Position numbers and translations under genes: made by a program. DNA of 17,550 nucleotides from Eutrophocola sp964490145 (GTDB taxonomy: Bacteria > Pseudomonadota > Gammaproteobacteria > Pseudomonadales > Pseudohongiellaceae). Each line of letters starts with the position of its first letter. Position 1 is the stretch's first letter. The notes beneath the pieces were generated by a model. That model had not been told where the DNA came from, did no database searches, and saw only the letters and a program-made list of their open reading frames with translations. Positions 1 to 6,831 of this stretch are shown here, piece by piece. The DNA lies in contig CAZBBS010000055.1 in the NCBI GenBank assembly GCA_964490145.1, positions 1 to 17,550 on the forward strand. The letters are read 5' to 3'.

Positions 1-302
1 CGATTGCCAACTACGGCAACTCCTCTTTCGACACCATCCTGGGTGGCGACAAGGTTGTGGGTCTGTCCATGTTCTCTGGCTACAGCTACAACGAGCGCAG
101 CTGTCTGTCCCTGGGTACCGTTGATGCCGACATCGAAATCGGCACCGAAGTGGTACTGGTATGGGGTGAAGAGCCTGCTACCGCCAAGACTACTGTTGAA
201 GACAAGAGCACCGCGATCAACATCCGTGCCCGTGTTTCTCCAGTACCTTACGCAGAAGTTGTTCGTGACTCCTACGTTGAAGGTTCATGGCGTAAGAAAT
301 AA
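1..302 (+). CDS. LigM/GcvT-like aminomethyltransferase-family protein, C-terminal fragment
   Basis: This is the last 99 codons of a gene that begins before the window; the reading frame starts at base 3 and ends in TAA at 300-302. The visible part resembles the C-terminal barrel of GcvT-fold, tetrahydrofolate-dependent methyltransferases of the LigM/DesA O-demethylase and DmdA type. Typical traits are VLVWGEE, then a Thr-Thr-Val-Glu stretch, then the terminal block RARVSPVPYAEVVRDSY. Family members move a methyl group from an aromatic methyl ether (vanillate, syringate) or another methylated substrate onto tetrahydrofolate in the cytoplasm. The catalytic N-terminal part is outside the window, so the substrate cannot be told. 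A GTG at 57 is internal and not a plausible start, because the frame stays open upstream with family-like sequence. A strong terminator follows directly, so this is the last gene of its transcript. Confidence 0.8.
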   Translation, partial: IANYGNSSFDTILGGDKVVGLSMFSGYSYNERSCLSLGTVDADIEIGTEVVLVWGEEPATAKTTVEDKSTAINIRARVSPVPYAEVVRDSYVEGSWRKK

Positions 303-320
303 GAGTCTTCTCTTATACAG

Positions 321-350
321 AAAAGCCCGGCAATCGCCGGGCTTTTTTTT
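321..350 (+). terminator. Rho-independent terminator after the LigM-like gene
   Basis: A perfect 11-bp stem (321-331 pairing with 336-346) carries the GC-rich core AGCCCGGC/GCCGGGCT around the 4-base loop AATC, and an eight-T run covers 343-350. It begins 18 bases after the stop codon at 302. This is a textbook intrinsic terminator. The A-run on the left arm could also let it work on the opposite strand. Confidence 0.95.
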
Positions 351-844
351 GGATGCGAAAAAGCAGGTCCATGGTGGTCTCTGTCACGCATCAACCGGAT
401 AGGAAGAGTTTCATGTCAGCGAGCCCGAAGATCTGGAAGCGGGGAATATCGTCACCGTCACGGTGCAGGATGCAGACGATGAGGACCTGTACGCCTGACA
501 ACAGAACAGTTCAATGCGTATAAGCCTTTCCGGTTCAAGAGCTGAGGGCGGTGAAGGAAAAGCTTCTGGAACACGCGCTTACCTCAGAGAGGGTTTCTGC
601 AGTCTGTATCGTCGTATCCCGGATATTTTTTGGCCTGCACGCTTTAGCAACGCTGCCGGTAGAAGGCGGCCTTATGCAACTTCATAAAAATGGGTGTTTT
701 GGCAAAGGAATATGGGCAAGATTCCGGATAATCCCGGGGAAGAGATTGTCGCTTCATTCAGAAAGTCAGATGAATCAGCAACGTAAATATCCCTGCACAT
801 GGTGCTGACCCCAACCGGTCGTTGGCAGACATGTGAGTCAGGGT
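351..844. other. Gene-poor spacer of about 490 bp with a probable gene remnant
   Basis: No intact gene is convincing here. An open frame at 551-808 (+) starts with GTG, encodes a Cys/Arg-rich peptide unlike any family I know, and has no good ribosome binding site; I treat it as spurious. The only recognisable coding trace is the RimO-like piece at 409-498. A short open frame at 712-786 (24 codons plus stop) is also unrecognised. Reading both strands in all frames, I saw no tRNA, transposon end or tandem repeat. No T-tailed hairpin ends the minus-strand operon whose last stop codon is at 845-847. The look is of decayed sequence between two transcription units. Confidence 0.6.
409..498 (+). pseudogene. 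Probable remnant of the C-terminal TRAM domain of RimO
   Basis: From 409 to the TGA at 496-498 one frame reads as 29 residues containing EDLEAGNIVTVTV and ending DADDEDLYA. This resembles the last part of RimO, the radical-SAM methylthiotransferase acting on ribosomal protein S12, whose TRAM domain typically ends in a pattern like ADEYDLYA/ADEYDLWG. Upstream the frame is closed by TAG at 400-402, no start codon or ribosome binding site fits, and the rest of the roughly 440-residue protein is absent. If the resemblance is right, this is a leftover of a deletion or of a duplicated 3' end. The match is short and made from memory, so chance similarity remains possible. Confidence 0.4.
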
Positions 845-1789
845 TCAATGTGCGTCGAACTGTGGCACCTCACCACCATCCAGGTACGCAAACACCACCT
901 CGCAGGCTGAATCGGCAAACCGGGCATAACCGGCATCGGTCGGCCAGCCGATGTGAGGTGTGAGCACCACATTGGGCAGGGTTGTCAGGGGGTGGCCGGC
1001 CGGCAGGGGTTCCTGGTCGAAGACATCGAGTCCCGCGCCGGCGATGCGGCCCGTTTGCAGCGCGGTGACCAGCGCCGTCTCATCCACGATGGGGCCGCGT
1101 GCCGTATTGACGAGCCAGGCGGATGGCCGCATCAAGCCCAGTCGTCGGGCATCGATCAGGCCCCGTGTCTGCGGCGTGAGCGAAACATGAATGGACACGA
1201 TGTCAGCTTCCGCCAGCAGGGCATCCAGTTCGCGGTATTGGGCACCGGCTTGTGCCGCGCGGGCGGCATCCAGGGTCGGGCTCCAGGCGATGATCTTCAT
1301 GCCGAAGGCAGCGGCAATACGGGCGGTATGGCTGCCCACCCGGCCCAGGCCGACGACGCCAAAAGTCTTGCCCTGCAGGATAGGGGTCGACGGCACCTCC
1401 CATTGGCCATGGCGGATTTTCCTGTCGAGCTGCGGGATCTGCCGCATGGCGGCAATGGCCAGGCCAATGGCAAGCTCCGCTGCGCCGACGGAATACCCGC
1501 CCGATGCCTTGCCGACGGTAATGCCCAGCGCTTCTGCCGTGGCGAAGTCGATGTGGGCGGCATGATTGCCGGTCTGCACGATGAGCCTGACCGTTTTCAA
1601 GGCGGCCAGGAAGGCGCGGTCGAAGCGGGTACGTTCACGATTGGCGATCACGGCATCGAAGCCGTCGAGCTGCTCCGGCCCCGACGTCAGGTCGGTGAAG
1701 ATCTCCACGTTGGCGCGTTCGCGCAGTTGGCGTACGCCCTCCGTCGGTTCCCACGCCTGGTGGATGTCGTCAAGAATCGCTATTCGCAT
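845..1789 (-). CDS. D-2-hydroxyacid dehydrogenase, NAD-binding
   Basis: A 314-residue cytosolic oxidoreductase of the D-isomer 2-hydroxyacid dehydrogenase family, which interconverts 2-keto acids and D-2-hydroxy acids with NAD(P). The Rossmann domain shows GLGRVG at 147-152. The catalytic triad is in place: Arg231 in NTARGP, Glu260 in DVFDQEP and His279 in TPHIGW. The flanking halves form the discontinuous substrate-binding domain, and the length is normal for the family. The ATG start is supported by GGAG at 1796-1799 (minus strand), 6 bases upstream. The gene is third in an operon, 21 bp after the MatC-like transporter, which suggests it acts on an imported acid or on a product of the MmgE/PrpD enzyme. 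Family members range from phosphoglycerate to glyoxylate/hydroxypyruvate and D-lactate enzymes; the substrate cannot be read from sequence. Confidence 0.93.
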   Translation of the reverse strand: MRIAILDDIHQAWEPTEGVRQLRERANVEIFTDLTSGPEQLDGFDAVIANRERTRFDRAFLAALKTVRLIVQTGNHAAHIDFATAEALGITVGKASGGYSVGAAELAIGLAIAAMRQIPQLDRKIRHGQWEVPSTPILQGKTFGVVGLGRVGSHTARIAAAFGMKIIAWSPTLDAARAAQAGAQYRELDALLAEADIVSIHVSLTPQTRGLIDARRLGLMRPSAWLVNTARGPIVDETALVTALQTGRIAGAGLDVFDQEPLPAGHPLTTLPNVVLTPHIGWPTDAGYARFADSACEVVFAYLDGGEVPQFDAH

Positions 1790-1810
1790 CGCAGGCTCCG
1801 TTTCCTCACA

Positions 1811-3058
1811 TCAACCAAAGATGATCCAGCACAGCAGGGCGCCGACCACCGACATGGACAGTCCCCATATCAGCAAGGCATTGAACAGCTTGCGCGTGTC
1901 CGTCCCTTCCGCCGCACTGGCCATGTACAGGGCTCCCACAGTCGACAGTGACGACAGGTCGACCAGGCTGGCGCTCATGGACATGGACAGGGCGATGGGC
2001 AGCGATTCGATATTGCCCAGCTGTTCGGCCAGAGACGGCACCATGGGCAGGAAGGCCGGCAGCACAACACCGGAGGTACTGCTGTAGACGGAAATGAAAC
2101 CGGCACCGAAGGCCACCACGGCTTCGATGGTGGAGGGCGTCGATATGGTGGCTATGCCGTTGGTGATGAGCGCCAGGCCCTCGGTTTCCTTGAGCAGGGA
2201 GACCAGAACGGTGACACCGGTCACCATGACGATAACGGCCCACGGCATGCGCTTGATCGCCTGTGCCTCGTCAACGCTGCGTAGCAGGATCAGTGCCGCG
2301 GCAATGATGATGGCCACCATGCCGACATCCAGGGAAAACCCCACTACCGCGACAATAAGCAGCACGATGCCGGCAGCTGTCAGCCAGTGCTGGCTCTGCA
2401 TGGCCAGTTCATCGGATGTGGGCAGCGGTGCGTTCGATGTGTCATTTTCCCTGTTGTTCATTTTCATGCCGCCGAACAGAAAGAAGCCGGCAACACCCAC
2501 CAGCAAGTGGGCAAAGGCATTGAAGCCGAAGGTGTACAGCTCGTAACCTTCCAGGCCGATGCGTTCCATGATGTCGTTGGCGATGATGCCGTTCGGTGAA
2601 AAGGGCGACAGAGTGCCGGCCAGCACACCATTACCCGCCACGATTGCCATCACCAATGGGGAAATCCCGGCGCGGGCTGCCGCGGCCATCGCCGGCGGGG
2701 CCAGCAGAGCGCTGGCCGGAGTGGCGCCGGCGCCGATGGTGGCAATGACAAAACCCACCAGGAAAAACATGGCCGGCAGCAGGGCCGCATTGCCCTTGCA
2801 CAACCTGACGGCATGATTGGTGAAACGCGAGAGTGTACCGTTGCAGTTGGCAATGGAGAACAGCAGGGTCACGCTCACCAGGGTGAAGAGCAGATCGGTC
2901 GGAAAGCCCGCCAGGACATCGTCCGGGTGCATGCCGCCGATGAATACGCCGACGATGAAGGCCATGGCCAGCGCCAGGACCCCGATGTTGATGGTTGTGG
3001 TACAGCTCAGGATGACAGCAAGCAGCAGTGACGCCACTGAAATCCAGGCCAGGTTCAT
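1811..3058 (-). CDS. MatC-like dicarboxylate transporter, ion-transporter superfamily
   Basis: A 415-residue inner-membrane protein with about ten to twelve hydrophobic segments. The first ~145 residues match the MatC N-terminal domain pattern: an INIGVLALAMAF-like stretch, a GGMHPDDVLAGFPTDLL loop, and FSIANCNGTL. The two half-repeats typical of the ion-transporter superfamily carry re-entrant motifs: GATPASALLAPP near 111-122 with SPFSPNG at 151-157, and YSSTSGVVLPAFLP near 325-338. A charged cytoplasmic linker around 200-225 separates the halves. MatC proteins import malonate and related dicarboxylates using ion gradients. The start codon lies inside the end of the upstream MmgE/PrpD gene (ATGA, 4-bp overlap), a sign of translational coupling. 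The exact cargo is inferred only as a small carboxylate. The alternative would be another superfamily member (citrate, C4-dicarboxylate). Confidence 0.87.
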   Translation of the reverse strand: MNLAWISVASLLLAVILSCTTTINIGVLALAMAFIVGVFIGGMHPDDVLAGFPTDLLFTLVSVTLLFSIANCNGTLSRFTNHAVRLCKGNAALLPAMFFLVGFVIATIGAGATPASALLAPPAMAAAARAGISPLVMAIVAGNGVLAGTLSPFSPNGIIANDIMERIGLEGYELYTFGFNAFAHLLVGVAGFFLFGGMKMNNRENDTSNAPLPTSDELAMQSQHWLTAAGIVLLIVAVVGFSLDVGMVAIIIAAALILLRSVDEAQAIKRMPWAVIVMVTGVTVLVSLLKETEGLALITNGIATISTPSTIEAVVAFGAGFISVYSSTSGVVLPAFLPMVPSLAEQLGNIESLPIALSMSMSASLVDLSSLSTVGALYMASAAEGTDTRKLFNALLIWGLSMSVVGALLCWIIFG

Positions 3059-4458
3059 TGGGGATTCCCGGCCAGGCTGGTGGTGAGTTCGCTGATACGC
3101 GGGAGCTGTTCGACCGTCTCTGCCAGTTCGAAGGTCTTTTTGATTGCGGCGTCATCGAACAGCAGGGCGGCGCAGTCACTGAACTTTTCATACAGCTCGT
3201 CGCGGGTGAAAGGCAGGTCGGGGCCGCCGCGATACCGCTCGTCCGCCGGCTGCACCAGAGTCCGGCCATCCGCCAGGTCCACCTCGACGGTGCTGCGAAT
3301 CTTTTCCCAGCCCAGGGCTTCAATGTCAGGATCCAGGACCCGGGTGACCTTGCGCATCATGGCCTGTACCGGTTCGCTGCACACAAACTCATCGTTGAAT
3401 TCGGCAATGCCGGCCTTACGGCGCAGGGCGATGGCACCCACCATGAAGGCGGGGCAGAACTTCGCTTCCAGTTCATTGGTGGCGATGTCGTAACGCAGGG
3501 GATTGAGAATGTTGGAGCCGGCGCGGACGCGGATCGCGGTAATGGCCGCCGGATCGACATCGTTGTCGATGACCAGTCGCCGCATGGCGTCCATGGTGGG
3601 ATGGCCGAGCACGCCGCAGGGATAGGGCTTGATGGAAACACCGGGACTGACGATGGTATGCGGATTACCCAGTACGCCATTGATGCGGTCCTCGTCGAAA
3701 CCCTGACCGTGACTGAAGGTGCTGAAAAATCCCCAGGGCGGGTCGAGCGCGTCATGTCCGCCGGTAAAGCCATGGGCCGCCAGTTCGGCCGCAACGATAC
3801 CGTTCTGGGCGGCCCGGCCCACGTGCAGCGGCTTGGTCATGCTGCCGAAGTTGACGCGGATGCCTGATGCGGAACTGGCGGCGATGGCAAGCATGTGTTC
3901 GATTCTGTCTGCATCCAGGCGCAGCAGCTTGGCAGCGGCAACGGCCGCACCGAAAGTCCCGATGGTGCCGGAGGTATGAAAACCCTGCTTGTAGTGGGAT
4001 GGATGGATTGCCTCGGCGATCTTGCATTCAACTTCGAATCCGGTGAGGAAAGCCTCGAGGAAATCCCGGCCACTGACCTGTTCCCGTTCACCGATCGCCA
4101 GCGCTGCCACCAGGGGCGGGATGGTCGGGTGGGTTAACAGGCCGAAGATGCGGTCGGCGCTGGTGGCCAGCTGCGTGTCATCCCAGTCCAGGGCATGCCC
4201 GGCAGTGCCATTGACCAGCGCGGCCATGGCTGCACTGGTGGCAAACGGGCGTTGGCCAAACGCGGTGGCTTCAGCTCTGGCACCGGTGGCAGCGGCGTAA
4301 TCGATGACGATGCCGGAGGCGGGCTGTACGGATCCGGCAAGCATGACGCCAAGACCATCGATGATGCAGCGTTTGCCGATGGTCAGCGCGTCGGGAGGAA
4401 AATCTTCAAGGCGGGCGGAACTGATAAAGTCCACGACGGCCCGTGTCACGTCAGGCAT
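3055..4458 (-). CDS. MmgE/PrpD family protein (2-methylcitrate dehydratase fold)
   Basis: A 467-residue cytosolic protein of the MmgE/PrpD family, which includes 2-methylcitrate dehydratase, cis-aconitate decarboxylase and iminodisuccinate epimerase. Family motifs are clear: GHALDWDDT at 87-95, HTSGTIGTFGAA at 161-172 and MTKPLHVGRAAQNG at 207-220, followed by the smaller lid domain. Length is normal and no residue block is missing. It is the first gene of the minus-strand operon and overlaps the MatC-like transporter by 4 bp. No prpB, prpC or acnD partner is present in the window, so a standard methylcitrate cycle role is not supported. Coupling to a carboxylate carrier and a hydroxyacid dehydrogenase points to dehydration, decarboxylation or epimerisation of an imported acid. 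The sequence gives no specific substrate. Confidence 0.93.
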   Translation of the reverse strand: MPDVTRAVVDFISSARLEDFPPDALTIGKRCIIDGLGVMLAGSVQPASGIVIDYAAATGARAEATAFGQRPFATSAAMAALVNGTAGHALDWDDTQLATSADRIFGLLTHPTIPPLVAALAIGEREQVSGRDFLEAFLTGFEVECKIAEAIHPSHYKQGFHTSGTIGTFGAAVAAAKLLRLDADRIEHMLAIAASSASGIRVNFGSMTKPLHVGRAAQNGIVAAELAAHGFTGGHDALDPPWGFFSTFSHGQGFDEDRINGVLGNPHTIVSPGVSIKPYPCGVLGHPTMDAMRRLVIDNDVDPAAITAIRVRAGSNILNPLRYDIATNELEAKFCPAFMVGAIALRRKAGIAEFNDEFVCSEPVQAMMRKVTRVLDPDIEALGWEKIRSTVEVDLADGRTLVQPADERYRGGPDLPFTRDELYEKFSDCAALLFDDAAIKKTFELAETVEQLPRISELTTSLAGNPQ

Positions 4459-4586
4459 TCTGGGTCTTCTTGTTATTGAGCGGGAACCGGGAGAATAAAC
4501 GGGTACCCGGAACTTGTCTAGGGAGCAGACAAAGCAGCCAGTCCCTGGTTCACTATGCGGGTTTCGATCGGGTTTCAGACAGCCGT

Positions 4587-4598
4587 TGGTCGGGACCA
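4587..4598. promoter_or_regulatory. Small palindrome in the divergent spacer, possible operator
   Basis: The 238-bp spacer 4459-4696 must hold the promoters of both the minus-strand PrpD operon and the plus-strand membrane-protein gene. It contains the dyad TGGTC-GG-GACCA. FadR/GntR-type operators often have TGGT/ACCA half-sites, but with a different spacing, so this is only a suggestion. A second, less regular GC-rich dyad lies near 4484-4510. No -35/-10 pair stood out, and no regulator gene sits next to the operon inside the window. Confidence 0.2.
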
Positions 4599-4696
4599 GT
4601 CACCGGTTTTCATGCTGGACCCCGGTAATTTGCAGGGTTATCCTTTGGCCGTGAATACTGCGAAATACGCATAACCAACAATCCCGGGTGATTTTC

Positions 4697-5428
4697 ATGA
4701 GTACTGTTGCAGCCGCAGGTGCAACCACAACATTTCGTCCTTCCTTTTACCTGTGCATGATTCTGCTGATGGCTTTTTTCGTGTTCGGTGGCTTCAGCAT
4801 GACCTACTGGTATCCCATGGCCGCAGGGACGTTTCCGCCAGCACCGCCTGTGGTGCATATGCACGGGGCGGTCTACAGCAGCTGGATGATCCTGCTGGTG
4901 GTTCAGGCTTTCCTGGTCAATGTCCGTAACGTGGCATTGCATCGCAGTCTTGGCATGTTCGGTATTGCCCTGGCCACAGGCATTATCATTTTTGGCGCGC
5001 TGATCACCATACTGGGGGCATCCGGTAGTTCCGGTGCAGCCGCCCATGGAATTTATCTGGGCATCACGGCAGTCACGGGCTTCGGCTTGCTGTTCATCTT
5101 GGCCATGCGTCATACCCGCAAGCCGGAAATTCACCGCCGCCTCATTCTGCTGGCCATGCTGCCGGTACTCCCGCCAGGCATACATCGCCTGTATATGGTC
5201 CCCCTCGGATTGCAGACATTCCCGGTGGTGGCCATGTACATGACGCTCAATGCCATGGCCCTGGCGATACTGGTTCAGGAGTGGCGTCAGCAAGGGGTCA
5301 TCAACAAGTACACCTGGCTAGGGGTAGGCTGGCTGGTTATGCAACAGGTAGTACATGCCCTGATTATCGACACGCCATTCTTTGTCCGTGTCGTACACTG
5401 GCTGGGCAGTCTTGCGGTATACCGATAA
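4697..5428 (+). CDS. Uncharacterised multi-pass membrane protein with conserved histidines
   Basis: A 243-residue protein with about six to seven hydrophobic segments (near 18-38, 58-76, 88-107, 117-137, 148-165, 172-192 and 205-222). I recognise a recurring but unnamed pattern: HMHGAVYSSW at 54-63 with a downstream VVQAFLV, then LHRSLG at 81-86 and EIHRRL at 144-149. Histidines at segment edges (54, 56, 82, 146) recall haem- or quinone-binding membrane proteins such as the cytochrome b561-like or DUF2306 groups, but that is inference. I chose ATG 4697; a GTG three codons earlier (4688) is in frame but less likely. The gene is divergent from the PrpD operon and convergent with the DUF6152-like gene, so it appears to be transcribed alone. 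Function unknown. Confidence 0.8.
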   Translation: MSTVAAAGATTTFRPSFYLCMILLMAFFVFGGFSMTYWYPMAAGTFPPAPPVVHMHGAVYSSWMILLVVQAFLVNVRNVALHRSLGMFGIALATGIIIFGALITILGASGSSGAAAHGIYLGITAVTGFGLLFILAMRHTRKPEIHRRLILLAMLPVLPPGIHRLYMVPLGLQTFPVVAMYMTLNAMALAILVQEWRQQGVINKYTWLGVGWLVMQQVVHALIIDTPFFVRVVHWLGSLAVYR

Positions 5429-5452
5429 ATCAGGCGAAAAAAATCACGCGAT

Positions 5453-5514
5453 AAAAAAACAGGGAGCAGCCCCATCTGACCGGTTTGTACCGGGTCAGCG
5501 TCACTGCCCCCTGT
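5453..5514 (-). terminator. Terminator of the DUF6152-like gene, long hairpin
   Basis: An 11-bp near-perfect outer stem pairs 5459-5469 with 5504-5514 (one mismatch). Inside it a second stem forms between CTGACCGG and CCGGGTCAG with one bulged base. Read on the minus strand the hairpin is followed by seven U (A-run at 5453-5459), so it should stop the transcript of the gene ending at 5536. On the plus strand there is no U tract behind it, so the convergent gene ending at 5428 has no clear stop signal of its own. Confidence 0.8.
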
Positions 5515-5535
5515 GATCTGGCGGGTTAGAACCTG

Positions 5536-6546
5536 TCATTCAGGCACGTGGTCGCGATATCTGGCTGCCACATCATCATCGCAGGTGACACCGACAGGGG
5601 AGAAATTCAGATCCGGACGATGGTCCCATTGCTGGGTCAGGGTGGCTGGTTGGGTGAGGTATTCGGGATCTTCCACGGTGATCGAGTATCGCAGACGGGT
5701 GCGTTCGGGGGTCAGGGCCAGGCGTTCGATGGTGTGCTTGGCGGCACTGGAGGGCGTGCTGCCACCGAGGCCGGATGTGCTGGGCTCGTAACCGACAGTG
5801 TCGATAACCAGGGTGTCATCTTCCCACCAGCCGATGGAATGGCCATGCCGTGACGGGGTAATGGTTGCCGGGTGCTCTGAATTCATGGCGATGGTGCGAT
5901 AGACGTGATCGCCGGAATTTTCAAAATGGATTTTCACTTCTTCTTCGCCCACTTCTATTGAACGCAGTTCGTCAAGAATGGCCAGGAAAGGCACTGGTTC
6001 AACGTAACAGAGTCCGTCATCCACCATTTTGGCTTGCTCGCTACGAGCCTTGGCATTCAGGGGAAATCCGGCCAGGGCACCAAAGCCGGCACCCACACCG
6101 GCACGGTTGGGGGCCCAGTTGCCACTCAGGGACTGGGCAGGTGTCAGAGCAAGGCTCCTGTTACTTTGTTTGTAGAACGGGTGAATCTCCCCATCCTGGG
6201 TGGTGACATCCAGGATGCGGACCTGCTTGCCCCAGCCGCCGCGGTTGGGATTGGCGCGCATGACAACGGGTGTACCGGGCTTCAGGGCATCCCTGTCGAG
6301 GCCGTCTACCAGTGCCTGCGTGATGGCCAGGCCTTCACCTTCCACCAGGGCCGGCTCTCCGTCAGGACCTGTGGTTTCAACAATCAGGTACATATGGGGG
6401 TTTACCCAGTCAAATTTGTACACCGTGCCTTCGACCAGGATTTCCTGGGACTGGTCAAACATTGCCTGGCTGTGATGGGCTGATGCCGGTGTGACGAACT
6501 GGGCAGTGGCGATGAGCAGAATGGCCGCTCTGGCGAGATGTTTCAT
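5536..6546 (-). CDS. Secreted DUF6152-like protein
   Basis: A 336-residue exported protein. A signal peptide covers residues 1-23 (MKHLARAAIL..., cleavage after ASA), leaving a mature N-terminus that starts with the His pair HHS. The next ~95 residues match the DUF6152 pattern, with FDWVNPHMYL at 45-54 and a later GGWGKQVRILD block. The C-terminal half contains HGHSIGWWEDDTLVIDTVGY at 234-253, a repeat-like block common in uncharacterised periplasmic proteins of Proteobacteria. The mature N-terminal histidines could bind a metal, but this is inference. AGGGGG lies about 8 bases before the ATG, supporting the start. The gene stands alone: a terminator follows and about 285 bp of spacer separates it from the ABC permease gene's 3' end. 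No function is established for the family to my knowledge. Confidence 0.85.
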   Translation of the reverse strand: MKHLARAAILLIATAQFVTPASAHHSQAMFDQSQEILVEGTVYKFDWVNPHMYLIVETTGPDGEPALVEGEGLAITQALVDGLDRDALKPGTPVVMRANPNRGGWGKQVRILDVTTQDGEIHPFYKQSNRSLALTPAQSLSGNWAPNRAGVGAGFGALAGFPLNAKARSEQAKMVDDGLCYVEPVPFLAILDELRSIEVGEEEVKIHFENSGDHVYRTIAMNSEHPATITPSRHGHSIGWWEDDTLVIDTVGYEPSTSGLGGSTPSSAAKHTIERLALTPERTRLRYSITVEDPEYLTQPATLTQQWDHRPDLNFSPVGVTCDDDVAARYRDHVPE

Positions 6547-6831
6547 AGTGTAACCCCCTGTCTGATGATGGGATGAAAGAATATACGCTCAGTCAAGTGG
6601 CGTCCAGACTCAGGTGGTGACAAGGATGTTGTGTCACCGTGGCTGTAATAGGGCAGGCAAGCAGGCTCTGGCATGCAGCGGTTTCAGGATCCAGGGCACG
6701 GCTTTTTTCAGGGAGTCGGCCAATAAACACAGCCCTTTGATGCCCACGTTGTCAGCTACCTGGGCAAAAACCGGCTGCAGCAACGCAAAAGGCCTATCAA
6801 CAGCAGCTGATGCAGTGCGCAGGGCTGGTGA

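Noticed and set aside
712..786. 24-codon frame as a possible small protein
   Set aside because: AAGGA lies only 2 bases before the ATG, spacing too short for efficient initiation, and the peptide is unrecognised.
551..808. 85-residue plus-strand open frame in the 5' spacer
   Set aside because: GTG start without a good ribosome binding site, Cys/Arg-rich composition unlike real proteins, and no recognisable family.
953..1951. Long plus-strand frame (332 codons) opposite the dehydrogenase gene
   Set aside because: It is a shadow: Arg/Gly/His-rich, with no family resemblance, while the minus strand encodes a complete enzyme with its catalytic residues.
6639..6831. The permease frame stays open for about 65 codons after its TGA stop, suggesting an extension or readthrough domain
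   Set aside because: The permease ends in the usual FRKRLD tail, the extension resembles nothing known, and long open frames are common by chance at this GC content.
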